DNA of 64,000 nucleotides from Siniperca chuatsi (GCF_020085105.1 NC_058046.1:17927175-17991174), one strand, 5' to 3'. Counted from the stretch's first letter, positions 20,152 through 42,654 are shown. The notes: generated from the sequence alone by a model not told the origin. Translations and numbers: made by a program.

Positions 20152-20977
20152 TAAAGGCCCTCAGGGAGACCATCCAAAATATACACACACACACACGCAC
20201 ACGCACATGCCAGACACAGGCTGTGGTTAGATTATCTGATGTCAGTGATATGCACTTTAAGAGCTGCTTCCATTTTTAAACAGCACGACGGCTGCAGCTG
20301 TTAACACACTGTGGAACTGCAAGCTCCAATTATCTTCATGCATTAAGGTTGAAATACAAAATATGAATATTAATGCAATTAATATGACCACTGGTAGCCT
20401 ACAATACAGTCTGAAATATGGTTTGTTAATACCACATAAATATGCATGATCAATAGTAAGCTATCGCCTTCTGTAAAACAATGTCAAAGTTCAAGTTCAT
20501 GCACATTTAATCTCCTTTTTTTCAGTGGAAGCCTGTAATTAGGTTACTGGATCAGTTACAGTGTAAGTCAGTGTAATGTAATGCAAGTCATTATCCTTGT
20601 TGTGGTGATTCACCACGATGTCAAAGTGCGTATAGGTGCACACTAAATGCCTCTTTGTGTATCCTTTAACAAAGACAGTTCCTCACCAAATATCAACTGT
20701 CCATCAGTTTGGGTTGTCTATCAGCCTTCATAGTTTTTAGTTAGGACATTAGTGTTTTGTCCTAAAAATATAATATTAAATATTTTTATCATACATCTGA
20801 GTTGAGTTGAGACTGACCTTAATTTGCCTAAACAGACATGCGTCAAATTATATTCCTTGTAGGTCTTTAAATATAATATGAAATTGTTCTTACCAAATGT
20901 TTTACGTGTGTGTGTGTTATGTGTGTGGGACCCACGACAAAGCCTGTTCAAAACCACATGCACATAATACTGACCTG

Positions 20978-21020
20978 TGTGTGTGTGTGTGCGTGTGTGG
21001 GTGTGTGTGCGTGTGTGTCA
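20978..21020. repeat. (GT)n tract abutting the tbx5b start-exon acceptor
   Basis: An interrupted GT array (GTGTGTGCGTGTGTGGGTGT style) ends directly at the TCAG acceptor at 21018-21021, so it occupies the place of the polypyrimidine tract. Confidence 0.85.
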
Positions 21021-21027
21021 GTGGGAC

Positions 21028-29769
<8,742 letters not shown>

Positions 29770-31470
29770 CTGAACCCGAGGACAAACCCGAAAGACTGAT
29801 TAGTGGACAGAGATTCCTCGTCTCAAATTCAATGACCCTTCTTTCTGCTCTTCTGAAAGATGCTGCACCGTATACGGACTAAATGTGATATTACCTTTGT
29901 AAAATAATTGTGAAAAGTGTGATTTTATGCTGTGTGAAGAGGTGTCATCTGTTAGTCATGTTCCTCCCCTGTGCTGGATGGAGCAGTGGATTGTTAAAGA
30001 TTGGACTTGGACATCCATGACGCTTCAGACATTAAAAAAAAGGGGAAAAAAAGAGTCTGAGCAGCACAATCAAAGTTGTACTTTATCGTCTTTCCATAAC
30101 CCAAAGACTGGTCATCCAACCGTTTGCACTGTGAGCCCTGTTAAGGCCAGACTGTGAGCAGCACTAGGCTGCTTAACTCTCAATGACTCCCGCTCTCTCC
30201 ATTGTGAAGGATGTAAATTGTGACCCACTGTCAGACAGGCAGTAACATTTTCTGACCAAAATAATCTCAGCTCTCACAGCTGAGCCTGAGGGAGACATTT
30301 TTTATCTTTAGTGGAGCAAAGCACTGCTCTGTGCTCAGTCTCAGTGAAGGAGAAAAGGCTTGTGTTGTCTGTGTGTGTGTGTTTGTATGTAAAGCCTATG
30401 TCAGCTCAGCTCAAGGATGCTATGAGTTCATTTCCAATGAGACAGGCAGTAGTAGCTGCAGGCGCAACACCATAGAGATAAACAGTTTGTTTAGACTACG
30501 CTACAGGCTGAAGAACCTGTAAACACTGTTTCCACTGCATTCTGGGTAAATACACAACTCAGCGTCATGCAGCTGTCACCGCTGTCCTCTTAGTCACCCC
30601 CAGGTGACCAAATAGATTTCTCTGTTCACTAAGAGCCAGCCAATGAGCATGCGCCTCTCTTTCATCCCCAGCTGACCAGTCAGAGCTGGAGTGTTTTATG
30701 TGTGTATGTGTTGGCCCATTTTTGTTTGTTTCTGAATTATTCATGAGTCCAGTGTTGATCCTTGGCATGCAAGGATTGCTCAGCAAACTCAAAGAAACAC
30801 AGTGCTAGAAATGTGATAATATTAATGCACCAAATCGTTAAAATATTCTTTTTAGTCTCTTTATTTTGAATCTAAATGCTCCCTGTCACGCCCATACTGC
30901 ACATTTCTCCTTTAATTGCTTTGACAAGATTGGGTTAAGTACATTTCCCTGCAGATTTGGCCAGCATTAATTTTCTCCTGTTAGCTAACTGTACAGAAAC
31001 ATTTGTAGCACAAAGCAAAATGCACACAAGCTGAGATTTTGGTTTATTTTTTGTGTAATGAAGCAGTTTTTATATTTCTGCCCAGGTGTTTTACATGCAG
31101 TAACATGTGAGAAGGTGCTCTAACATTACAGACCATCAGTATGCAGAGAGAAGATCCTCATCGTTCCTTCATATGTATACGATATGTGTGTGTGTGTGTG
31201 TGTGTGAGAGAGTATGTGTGTGTTACAATGAGATTTTTTATAGCCTTGTTCCTGCTAATAGTATTTATTACTCTAGATTTGTAAAGATTAGTTTGTTGTT
31301 AACTTGTGAAACGAGGCGGTATTGTTCAGACATATTTGTTTCTCTTTGAAGGTTTGTTTCTGCTTTCACCCTCAATCTCCAAGTGGTGATAAATAGTTGT
31401 GATAAACAAGCAAAATTTTCTGTTCTATGGAAATAAAGACAGATTTATATACAGAAATGGAATAAATTTT
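29770..31470 (+). other. tbx5b: Probable tbx5b 3' UTR
   Basis: No coding signal follows the stop at 29767-29769. Two canonical AATAAA signals lie close together at 31432-31437 and about 31459, which suggests a 3' UTR of about 1.7 kb. A short (TG)n stretch is at about 31187-31206. Confidence 0.55.
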
Positions 31471-31789
31471 AGAGATTTTTTGCGTAAGTCAAGTGGTCGT
31501 AGTGTTCTTCTTTGTGATTAGACAACAAACACAGCAGAGACAAACTATTAACATTCCCAGTGGGTTATTTAAAGTACGTTCAGCACCTCGAGAGTGGAAA
31601 CTCTTTTAAGTGCAGTGCAGTTTATCAGCTTCAATGCATGTATCAATATGAAGGACCTGATAACAACGGTAGCCTGCACCTTTTCCCAAATGTTCCAAAA
31701 GTCTCCAACAATCTCATTCAACAATGTAGAGAGTATTGTTTAAAGTGTGTACTCTGCTGTCTTATCAAGTATAACGGACCCCAATGTCT

Positions 31790-32535
31790 CTAACACTCCC
31801 ACTCAGCAACGAACCCCCCCAGAGTGGTGTGGGTGCTGAGGTGCTGTGCATGCCTTGTCCGCCTCTTCTTATCTCTGACAGGTTGTTTGGCATCTCCAGT
31901 CTCCACCAGCTGGACCCCCTCACTGACAACCTGCTGCCCAGTGACGGGTGGGGTCTGCCGGGATGCAGGACAAAGAAAGGTGGGGGTGTGTTGGTGGTCC
32001 CCCATTTCTCTCCAAACCGCCATTCGCCCTCCTTCCTCTCTCCTGACATCTCATGTTTCTGTGTCTCTCACAGCAAAGTTAAGCTCTTACACCTTACACC
32101 TGCTCAGAGTTTACAACACACTTATTTTGAAGGAACAAATCGACGTAACATGCAGAGATTTATTTTAAAAAGTTGTTAAACCATTAAACTTCTAAGCCAG
32201 TGTATTTACATTTAATTGCATAGTTATGTCAGTTGTCAGACCTCCCTCTCTCTTCTTCTCTTTTTCTCTTTCTTCCTTTCTCTCTCTTTCATACACCATA
32301 AGGTCAGAGGTTAAGCAGGCAGCTCTTCAGAGGGTCTGTTCCTCCTTAACCCTTCGTCTCCAGACAAATTCAGGCCAGGATGAGGAAAGGGGGAGAGGAG
32401 GGGGAGAAAGAGAGGTCCCATGCGGGGGCCTCCAACTCTGAAGATGGATTGCATCGCTTCATGCTTGCTTGTACAGTAACAGAGCTCTGTGGTGACCTCT
32501 GTATGGCTGGAAGTTAGCTGGGAGAATAAAGCTTT
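31790..32535 (+). other. Unassigned exon-like block downstream of tbx5b
   Basis: GC-rich against its surroundings. A segment from about 31881 (acceptor TCTCTGACAG) to about 31979 (AAAG then GTGGGG) reads open, with a protein-like stretch containing LFGISSLHQLDPLTDNLLPS. A second GC-rich segment at 32300-32520 ends in a stop followed by AATAAA at about 32524. I could not join the two in one frame without a stop and do not recognise the product. It may be a non-coding transcript, a decayed gene or a conserved control element. Confidence 0.25.
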
Positions 32536-32557
32536 GGGTAAAGTAATATTAAATACA

Positions 32558-32559
<2 letters not shown>

Positions 32560-32591
<32 letters not shown>
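32560..32591. repeat. (TG)n microsatellite
   Basis: About 16 TG units in intergenic DNA. Confidence 0.93.
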
Positions 32592-32594
<3 letters not shown>

Positions 32595-33896
32595 GGACCT
32601 TAATCCCTCTGTGGAGGACTTTCTCAGACACACTGGTCGGACAGTAGATTGATGAACCTTTGTGATCAAAGAGCCTAAGTGGTGCTTATCGTTATCTCCC
32701 AGACGCCCCTCCAACACACACACACATCAGTAACCCCTCTGCCTGCCCCCTACATATTCTCCTTTTCCTATCCATATCCAAATGACTAGTCCACGATGGT
32801 TTCTAACAGACCACCACATACGCACACATCTTTTTTCGTGGTGTGCACAGATGAGACACCACATGTTAAAACAAAAAAAGACTGACATTTTTAAATGTCA
32901 CTCATTTGGCCTGCAGACCTAAGTTTTTGTATAGTGACTAAACTGGGAGGGTTGCTGAGGAGGGCTAACGTTTGGCTGTATTGTATGTTAAAGCTACTGC
33001 CCAGCTAGGCAGAGCAATTTCTCTTGCAAAGTAAGCCTTTTTAAAAGGCATCAAAGACTTATTTAAAGCTTATTTCATTACAGTCTGAACTATTGGTTTG
33101 AATATATAAATGTGTATTTGGAGTCTCTTGCAGGACACTGAGAGGCATTTGTGTGATGTCTAGCATTAGTGATGCCATTTTGTGTGGAATAAGTGGTCTG
33201 AGATGGAGTGTAATTGGTAAAGTCGATTATGGTTTGTCTCTATGGGTCTGATGGTGCTCCGTCTCTGTGGCAGTAAAAGGCGACAGCATGGCACGAGTAA
33301 AACAGCTGTTATGCTGGAATGCCACAGAAAATAGAGAAAGCTTGGATCTATGCAAAAGTTTGAAATCAAATATTAAAATTGCATGTATCTGAGCTTTTAA
33401 GAATGTATCTTTTATCAATGGCTTTCCAGAACTTTAAGAAAAAAATTGTTCAGGTGAGTGTTTGCTGGTTTTAGAGCTTCATCAGACCAAGTGAGATTCG
33501 AAAGTTGAGAGAGCATTGTTGTAAAATGGGTTGATTGACACATCAAACTAATGTTAATATACTAAGCCATAAGTATCTGTAATTAGAGTATGTGCTGTAT
33601 GGCATTAAGAGGACTGCACAATGGCAGTACAATAATGTAAAACAATGAATGCTTGTCCATTACATATAGTGCAACAAAGTAGGCTGGTGGAGGTTTATTT
33701 GAGTGATACGATCCATCCTTGTTGTTATTTAAAAGCTACAAGAATGGTTTAATGCTGTTAAGCACAGTATAGGAACAAGACTGAGACCCAAGCTAATTTC
33801 CCCCTAAATGAGAGTTTATGGCTGAAACAGCCCTGAAATCACTGAAGTAGATCTTAATATGAGCATAAGGGCTGTCAAGGATAAGAGGCCAAGTAG

Positions 33897-33898
<2 letters not shown>

Positions 33899-33929
<31 letters not shown>
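33899..33929. repeat. (TG)n microsatellite
   Basis: About 15 TG units in intergenic DNA. Confidence 0.93.
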
Positions 33930-33930
<1 letters not shown>

Positions 33931-35406
33931 CTGGTTGTTGAGTGTGCTTGGGTTGACCTGTGTGTTGCTTCTGAAAGACAAAGGGAGGGGTTAAGGTTCA
34001 AACTAACAGCAGACAGGCTAGTCCAGGGTCAGAGGGCTCAGACTAACCTGATCAGTGATGGCTGTTTATCTGACGACCCTCGAACTGTCACCCTGATGGA
34101 GCAGCCTTATCTTTCCCTCTCATGCTGGACTCTCACTTTTAGACCAGTTCAACAATTCAGTGCCAGTTCTGAAGAATAGCTGATCCCAATGAAAAAAAAT
34201 AAACATGCAAACATCATGAAAAAGCAGTGTTGCTGGCCCAGTGGTCTGTGTTGCATACCATGTGGCCGTCATGTCCCAGGATCAGATCCATATGAAGATC
34301 TTTGTCTCCCTGATTTTCCTGTCATTCTCTCCAGTGGAAGCAAAGTTTTTAAAAAGGACAATGTGATGTGAGCAAGAATAATTGTTTTAACTCCTAACAT
34401 ACCGCCAAGGTCCCAAGACCGGCAGCCAAACACAGATGACAGGGTGAAAGGGATAGAGGCGCTCCCGCAGTGGGTGGTGGTGGGGGCTGTGGGACGTCAT
34501 GGAGCCAATGTCCCGTCTGATTACAGCCAGAGGACTGGAGAGGCACGCTAATCCTCCACACACGCATGCATGCACGCACGCACACACACGCACACACACA
34601 AATATAGATACAATAAAACACTCTCTTTGAGACAAAGACACAACCAGCACACATACTGACACACACAAACCTATTCAATCAAGAGATTACACCCCATACC
34701 CTCTGATCTCACTCTGGTCCCCTTGTCCAGACAGGGCACACAGCATAATGATATCACTACCAGCAGGACTTCACTTTGCCGCTCTGCTTGTTTGCTCACT
34801 GTACAGACGGACTGCCCTCCCACTCTCCCAGTTTTGAATAAAGGGACATTGTCAGGTCATTATTGTGCATGAGCCAGGATTTTTTAAAATACTCAGGTCA
34901 TGAGTCCAAGTTCTTGCAATGTACCCCCCTCACAGAAATTTGGACCAGACATAACAAAAAAAGTCAGTTTTTTTTTTAATTCATAAAAATCCTTGTCCAG
35001 AGTGTAACCAGAATAAAATTCTGGTGGGGAAACACTGAATCCTCTTTTTTTTTATTTCTTTGTTTAAGTTTCAGTTTATCGTTAATCTGTCCGACCCGCA
35101 ACTTTACTATTTTGGTTCACTCTCACCGCTCTCATAGTATTGTTTTCTGCCGCAGCAGGCAGCTGTTTTCAGTGAAAAAGCTGCAAAAACTCACTGTGTG
35201 CTACCCGCTTTTTTAGTGGATAAAGAGCCAGATATTTCCATCAGGAGTTGGTAGAAACCAAAAGCAAAAAAAAATAGACATTGGAATTACCTTCGCTTGG
35301 TGACCAGAAACATGACTCCAAATAAATGATGCTGCACCATACGGTTTGCTAACAAGTTTGCCATGTCAATTTAAAAGCAGATTATACTGTATGTCAATGT
35401 TGTGTT

Positions 35407-35425
35407 CGCTGCCCCCAAGTGGCCA
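35407..35425 (-). promoter_or_regulatory. CTCF-like motif downstream of tbx5b
   Basis: The minus strand reads TGGCCACTTGGGGGCAGCG, matching the CTCF consensus at 18 of 19 positions by eye. Its orientation is convergent with the motif at 14792-14810. Confidence 0.6.
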
Positions 35426-35519
35426 AAAGAAGCAGTTATTACAGGTCAAACTTAAATATAAAGTTAAATAAAATACCCATCAAATTGCCCAAATTCCCAG
35501 AAAAACAAGGCTAAGAGTC

Positions 35520-35990
35520 TACAGACATGCTAGCAGCTATGTGAGGCTGTAGCTACTTATTATACGTACTAATTGCAAAACTCAGCAAGCTAACATGCTC
35601 ATAGTAACAATACTAGCATGCTGATGTTTAACAGGTATAATTTTTACCGTGTTCACCATCTTAGTTTAGTGTGTTAGCATGCTAACATTTGCTAATTAGC
35701 ACTAAACACAATGCACAGCTGAGGCTGATAAAGGACTATAAACCAAAGTATTGGACAAATAGACATTGTAACCAGACGATGGTGCTAGATGAGAAACCAG
35801 GAGATCACCCAAGTCACTGTAATTCATCCTGAAGGGGACATGAATGTGTGTACCAAATGTTATGACAATCCATCCAATAGTTGTTGTGACATTTCAGTCT
35901 GTGACATTTCAAGTGGTGGACCGACCAACAGACCAACATTGCCATCCCTAGAGCCACACTGCTAGCATAGCTAAAAGCTGAGGCCATGAC
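35520..35990. mobile_element. Dispersed repeat rich in GCTAGC/GCATGCTAAC phrases
   Basis: Contains TGTTAGCATGCTAACATTTG, GGGGACATGAATGTGTGTAC, AAATGTTATGACAATCCATC and GACATTTCAGTCTGTGACAT. It is a well-known type of interspersed fish element. A second copy in the opposite orientation lies at 63240-63690 in slc8b1. No coding sequence is seen, so it is probably non-autonomous. Confidence 0.6.
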
Positions 35991-37729
35991 CTTAGTGTCA
36001 TTAATTGTAGCTAAGGGCCATGTGTCTTATTAGGTATACCTCATCATGTGGTATGGCCTTATAGTGTGGATCAAAGTTGTGAGCTGTTCAACTAAAATGT
36101 GATTTTCCTTCCTGGATTGTTTCATTTGAAGGATTTATGGTGGCCTGAAGAGGTGAAAGTATTCAGTATTTCACAAGAAAAAAACTTGGTAAATTGTTCT
36201 TGGGATCCCTTGAGCAGTCCTGACGCCAAGTTGGGAACCGCTGTTTTATTTGATTAGATTAACAGATGTCCCAGCTTTAAAAAATGTAAATAATTATTTT
36301 AAAAAAATAGTTTTGAAATCTGTAAAATATATCTAACACATGTTATTGTATTCAGAAATTATAAATGATATGCTTTATGGAGCCTTTTGTAGAGGTCCCA
36401 TGTGCCTCAGCATCCCCAAGCAGGCTTCCCTCTCTCCCTGCATTTCGGTTGCCCGTGTTTTCCTGCAGTTTTGTTGCCACTCGTGTACAAGCATGTTTGC
36501 AAACAGGCCAGACAAGACCACTGCTGTGAGACAAACACAAAACACAAACATCAGTAAACAAACAAATCCACTCATCCACCCCACCTGCTTCAAAAACTGC
36601 ATGCACACGCAGCCTGATTTCAAAGTACTCACTCAGTCTGCTGTCAGATCCCATTGTTTGCCAGAAGCAGCATTGTTTGGTTAATACCCAGTGCATTTCT
36701 GCGATCTTGTCTCATTATTAATAGATGGTGTCAGAGAGTCGCAGGCCTATCTGTCTGACAAGGCATTAGCATAAACACAGACTTCCTCTCAATATCTGTG
36801 TGCACCATACTGTTGACCTTTAATTATGGATGTCTAAATGTTTGTTACCTGTCCACTCAAGTGTGTGTGTGTGTGTGTGTGCATGCATGTGTGCAAGCTA
36901 CAGTGAAAGTCAAGGCTTTTACTGGTTATAGGTTTGACTATTCAATTATGCCTTTTTATTTTTGTATTTTAGGAATTTAAACAGAGGCTGAAGAGCAGAA
37001 TAAAAGTTAATCTCATCAAATACCATTTTACAAGCAACAACAACAAAGAAATGAACGAAAAAGGAAGGAGCGTTAAAGCCGTATTGTAAAAACAGTCCTC
37101 CGACTAAGGTGCTAAATACAAATTAGAGCCACGGGAGCCACAGTTGAGCAGAATATGCAGGGAGTAGGCAGATAGGGATAGTTTTCAAAGCATCATTAAA
37201 AAAGACCAAACAATCAACATATCAAGAAGCATCCGTTCACAAACACTGCAAATCTAGTTAAAATGGTGAGGAAACCTGTCCAGACAAATACACATCACAT
37301 CATCAAGTCAAAGTTCACAAAGAGACACATTGCAGGGTACTTTACTACAGCCTAATAAGATCCCAGAATTTCATCAACACATCTAAAAACTACAATAAAA
37401 CACAATGCAACAACGTCAACACATCTAAAACACATCAGTTTCACAGATATGGTATTAATGACTCATATCCAGTACCTATTCTAATATATTTAACCTGGTG
37501 TGACAGCACAAACCTGAAGCTCTGACAAATGGTAAAATCAAGTTCCTCACCTTTTTCCATTGCATTAAGAACAAAGGATGCATACAACCTAGATGTGTGT
37601 GTTACAAAATGTTGGTGGATAGGCAGCCAACTTTTGGGGAGTTATTAGGTCTTCATTGCTTTGTTTGGAGGTAGAAATGTCAAGGAGAAGGGGGTTTTGC
37701 ACTGACAAGTTTGTCATGTTTATTTATAC

Positions 37730-37801
<72 letters not shown>
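37730..37801. repeat. (TA)n microsatellite
   Basis: AT dinucleotides with two AAATAT interruptions near 37771 and 37787. Confidence 0.92.
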
Positions 37802-37802
<1 letters not shown>

Positions 37803-39289
37803 TTAATGTCAGTTTGTGTGGCCATATAACATACTTGGTTCACTGTCATGTGATATAACATTTGAAAATGAAAGAGGAATTGCACAGTAAATGACTTGAG
37901 CAAGATCCAGATGTGCAATTATACAGTGACTCAGGAAAAAGAGAGGAGCTGATTAACTCCATAGTATGAGCAAAGTTCCCTCACTATGTTCCCATAATCC
38001 TTAAACAATAACACACCTGAGTATCGCTAAAACAGACGACAGAAAAGATCATTTCTGTTCCTGACCATCATCTAGATATTCCTCAGTTGTTTGCTGTGTT
38101 TCTTATTTTAACCAGGGCCTGTTTCCCCTTATTTCAGATGGTAAAAATGAACATTCAACTTCTTCAGCGCCACAGCCACGTTGGAAGGTCAGTCCATCAC
38201 TGACTGCACTGTAGCCAATATATGAACACTAAAGCAGTGTTTATAAATGAAATAATAATGTGTGTAAATGATACAGAAAGACAGTATTATATTCCACTTG
38301 AGGTGATCGCTAATGAAATAAAAAGCATAATTAATTTGGATATTTTGATTGAATATGTCACTTAAGAGAGGGTAATTTAACTTTTGTGACCCACTGAAAC
38401 AATACTATATACTGTACGTGCAGCTTAAGAGGACATTTAAGGGGAAAAATGGGTAACATTAAGGTTAATACAACTGAATGGTGCTACCAGTATTCTTTAT
38501 TGTCCTAATGGGCTTTGTGTCTACCATTATGGATTTTGACCTATTAATCTTCTTCTCCTCGTCCTCCTCAGCTGTTAAAAGGTCTGCTGGTGTTTACATA
38601 GGTGTGGGTCTCCATCTCCTCAGCCTCACATTGTGCCCATCACCTGACACAACATGCTTTTATTATAATAGCATCATTCCATTAGTATTAGTGAAGTACT
38701 GTGTGTGTGTATGAGCAGCATGCCACCCATTCATCAAAAATAGATACAGCGGCATCTCTGCCTGCAGCTATCTGTGTTGTTGTTTTTCCTCTTCACTGCC
38801 TTTTCGTCATGCCTGGGCAATTCTGTGTGACTGTGTGTGTGTGTTTGTGCGTGCATGCATGTCATACATTTACATCAGATGCATTTTTCTGGTTCTGCTG
38901 CTTTCACTGTCAGCATCACCATCTTCGCCACACCTGGCAATTATTATGCAAAAATAACAGCACACAGTATTTCCATTAAGTGCGCTGTCACCATGTGGCA
39001 CTATGCTACTAGCATGAACATGTAATGTCAAATTACCATTAACCCCATCCTCTTACTTAAAGGTGATAACAAGTCTTTGAAGATATTTTAGCCATGTCAT
39101 GAATGTCCTGGCAGAGTGGTAATATTCATCATTTGGTGAGGGATATTTCTGTAGATGAAAGAGACTGTTAGCATCTGACTTTTTTCACTAAACCTCTCAA
39201 GATCAGTTTAGAAAACAATCTCACCACTCTATCTGTGTAATTTTAATTTTACAGAATTTTTTTTGGATAAGGGATAGGTATCTGATCAA

Positions 39290-39600
39290 AATATTGTTAA
39301 TAGCTAGACCCCCCTACCCAAGAACAATGGATTGAGATAGCAGAGGAAATCTACAAAATGGAATAACTGACACATCGTTTGACAGCTGTAAGAAAAGTGG
39401 GAGAACTAGACATTATTCAGGACCCAAAATAGTGACAAAGACTACAGAAAGGACAACTGATTTAGTTGATGAAACTGAGAGAATGGATGGACTACTAAAA
39501 AGTAACTCCCAAACAAAATTATTTTGTTTTTAGGTTTGTTTGTCTGTTTACATGTTCAAATGTTGAAATCTTCAATAAAAACTAAAGTGAAAAATAAAAA
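39290..39600 (+). mobile_element. L1/Tx1-like LINE 3'-end remnant
   Basis: One frame reads QWIEIAEEIYKME, a stop, then LTHRLTAVRKVGELDIIQDP. This resembles the C-terminal end of L1/Tx1-type reverse transcriptase proteins. An AT-rich trailer follows, with AATAAAAACT and an A-rich end (AAAAATAAAAAG) at about 39590. In-frame stops show that it is dead. Confidence 0.5.
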
Positions 39601-40140
39601 GAAAACAATCTCACCACAAAATCTATTTCAGTGGCTATTTCGGAGATTTCACATCACATGATCTTCATCAGAAGAATTGTAGATGTTCAAATTTCCATTT
39701 CTTCTGAGCACTTTGAAGGCAAAATTCTGTATTTTTCAACCTGGACTCTATTTTCCCATGTTTTTCTTTCTAAGTGACTAATGGGGACAACAAGTTTTGA
39801 AATTGGTCCAGTATTGAGCGAGAGCGCTGCAGCCGGCAGCAACAAAATAGGCTGCAATATAATCCTTCTGGGCAATAGCACACCATTAATGTATGCCCAC
39901 TAAAAGTACTTGTTTTTGCCAATGTCAGGCTCTGATTGTTATGTGTTAAGTGTCTGACAACATTATTTTTTAAACCAGAAACAGCAGTTATATCGCTCTC
40001 CTTAAAGCCACCAGACTCCATTGACAAATATAGTAATTTTACCTTGTAGATCATTGTAACATCATAACACTTCATTCAAACTTGACAGAAACAAAATAAA
40101 ACTCACCAAAACTGTCTTGGTTAGTCTTTCCACTGTTCCA
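39600..40140. mobile_element. Interspersed repeat, class uncertain
   Basis: Phrases such as AACAAAATAGGCTGCAATAT, GGCAATAGCACACCATTAAT and AAAGCCACCAGACTCCATTG are familiar to me from fish repeats. No long open frame exists, so a non-autonomous element is likely. Confidence 0.35.
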
Positions 40141-41429
40141 ACAATCACCAACTCTGGTTTGGTCGAAATAAATCCTTAATTCACAGAGTTAGAAGTGAAA
40201 ATATCGGGAGAGGAGCGAGAGGGAGGTCGGGCATCAGAGAGGCAGCGGGGAGAAACAGCGTGTAGAGCCAGACATGTCTCTCCCTCCTCGCACATTTCCA
40301 TTCTCTCATCAAAAAGAGGCAAAACGCTAATGTTTGGCTATATAGCATGAGTTTGTAATTACAGACCCACTGACCGGTCAGTGGGGTTTCATTTCCAAAC
40401 TTGTTTCAGTATGTAAACAACTTGTCAGACTCCAATAAATCCTTACATAGATGAGGCCAAATCTTTTGTTTCGAAGTAGCCTCAACAATTTCACACAACT
40501 GATCTTGTTTCTGACATGTTTACAGCAAAGTGTCATCATGTCTGCCTGTGTCTGTCAGTCTAGTGTACACTGTCCAGCGTCGTTCAAAGCGTCAGCAGCA
40601 GAAAGGTGTGATATTAAGTGTGATTTTTGTGCTTAAAGTGAAAAAATCACACATCTCCCTGTGGTAACACCTGTCAATCAAATGTCTGAATCTCATGTTT
40701 CAGGGGTCACCGAGGTCCACGCTGTACACAGATTTTCAGTTGTTTTTTATTATATAGGTGGTATACATAGACAGGTTATAAGACAATGGGACCCTGGGCA
40801 CACATAAGATAAAAGCCTCCTGCAGGCAGAGCCATGTTTCTCGTAGTAGTTTTGCATTTAGAGATTTTGCAGGTTAAGTATGTTTGAAAACTGCATGTAA
40901 ACTTCAGTATTTTGTTCATGCTGGAGATGAAGAGAGGCTGTCTAACTGACATAGTCGGAAATGCAAATCACCAATGCAAAACAGCAAATTCTCACATTTA
41001 AAGCCACTCTCATTTATTTATTTTTTTTGCTTGTTACTTCACCTGAGGTTTGAGTTTTACTGTGCCGAATGATGTAGTTTGACACCAGAAGGCTGTTTTC
41101 AAATTCATCTGCACTTTAAATCTGAGTTTAAGACATGCATGTATGAGCAACATTTTGCGGTATCTCAACTAGTCTGGAAGCCAATCGTGGTCCAATATGC
41201 AACTTAAACAAGTGTGATATGATGAAACCCCCAGCACACATACAATGATCATGGACTTCTTTGTGAAGTAGGAGCCATCTTCGATAAAACTTTGAAGCTA
41301 AAAATATTTGTGTATTCATAGATTCTAGATTTTTCAAATTGAAAGGGGGGTTTAAATGTTCTAGAATTTTTAACTAGCTGTTTTTGGGGAAAAAACATCA
41401 CACACACATTATTATTCAAAGCATTTTTA

Positions 41430-41728
41430 TGTCTTGAAACACGTCTGGAGGGGATCTTTAAAAAGCTGGAACCATCAAGTTTGGTTGATTGAAATTGATT
41501 ATGAAAAAGTTGGTAAATAATTGTTCATCAATCCAGTAATTAATCAATTAATCATCTTCTCTTTTCAGCTGTAACTGATATAATTTAAGCATTTGACTTA
41601 TCGTTTTTTAAAGTTTTTGGTGGGGCTGTGCTTTTGGTTAACATTTGAATTTCTAGTTGTTGATTAATTTTCTGTTAATCGACTAACTGATTAATTGCCT
41701 AATCATTTCAGTTCTAACAGAGTTTGAT
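41430..41728. repeat. AT-rich dispersed fish repeat (TTAATCAATTAATCAT type)
   Basis: Alternating ATTAATCGAT-like phrases (AATTAATCAATTAATCATC, GTTAATCGACTAACTGATTA) match the family of the copies at 10972-11225 and 46700-46980. It ends about 110 bases before the cfap73 X-box. Confidence 0.55.
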
Positions 41729-41834
41729 TTATAGATAAAATTAAAATAAAAATCTTGTTTTGAACGATGTTGGTGGAGCTGCCTTTCTTTGCACTGAAAT
41801 GCCGGATTGTGCCTTTAAAAGTTCCTGGTTTTTC

Positions 41835-41848
41835 GTTACCATAGCAAC
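41835..41848. promoter_or_regulatory. RFX X-box upstream of cfap73
   Basis: GTTACCATAGCAAC is a near-perfect inverted-repeat X-box, 136 bases upstream of the cfap73 start codon. RFX factors act through such sites in ciliary gene promoters. Position and gene function agree, which makes this the best-supported regulatory site in the window. Confidence 0.7.
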
Positions 41849-41983
41849 GAGGGGGAAGAACGCTGGAAGCGAACGTTCATGGAAAGTTTGGAAACTAACG
41901 TTAACCAACGATAGCAGGAGGAAGAATAAAACCGGAAGACTTTTATCGTTAACTCTGAAAATCTTCAAAGACAACAAAGAGTC

Positions 41984-42602
41984 ATGGACTCTAGGGCCGT
42001 CCGTAAGGAGCAGGTTTCACAGTGAGTTTATGTGGAGCGGTTGAACGTGAGAAGCCCTGCCAGAATCAATCTGAGCGGTCAATGTTATTAACTTTGTACT
42101 GTGCTTATGTGTGAACAGGGGGTTGCCTGCGGGGGCGAGCGGTGTGATGACGGGAAACGTCTTGAGTGACTGGAGCGTTGCCTTCTTTGATCTGCAGAAG
42201 AAACGCCGGGAGGAGGAAGAGCTTAACGCAAAGACCGAGGAACGCAAACAGGTGCGCAATTACTTTAGCTAACAGTTACCCTGTTAGCGTTACTTCTCGC
42301 GATGTAACGTCTGGCAGTTACCTAACGCTAACGTTACTTCTTGCGATGCAGCGTTCTTATAAAATAATATTATTATATATCATTCTTAAAATGATTACTT
42401 TTTGGGTGTGCACGTGTATAAGTATATGCATATAAATAACTATATAGTTTTATTTATTTCATTTTAGTCTATTCTAAATTTGTATGTATAACTTACATTT
42501 GTTGTTGTAAAATGACAAATAAATGACCTTGATTGATTTCTCACTGTCCTGACTGCCCATGCATCATAAATATTCCTAAACAGCTAATCCAAGCTTTACC
42601 TG

Positions 42603-42654
<52 letters not shown>

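Larger units (their letters stand above)
32600..41400. other. Intergenic region between tbx5b and cfap73
   Basis: No supported exon on either strand. Contents I can name: (TG)n at 33899, a CTCF-like motif at 35407, a dispersed repeat at 35520-35990, (TA)n at 37730, a LINE 3' remnant at 39290-39600 and another interspersed repeat at 39600-40140. The rest is unassigned AT-rich DNA. Open frames of about 114 aa around 36340-36696 on both strands resemble no family I know. Confidence 0.5.

Noticed and set aside
36340-36696. Overlapping frames of 114 codons on both strands
   Set aside because: No family resemblance, no splice context and no promoter signs. Equal length on both strands suggests a chance lack of stops.
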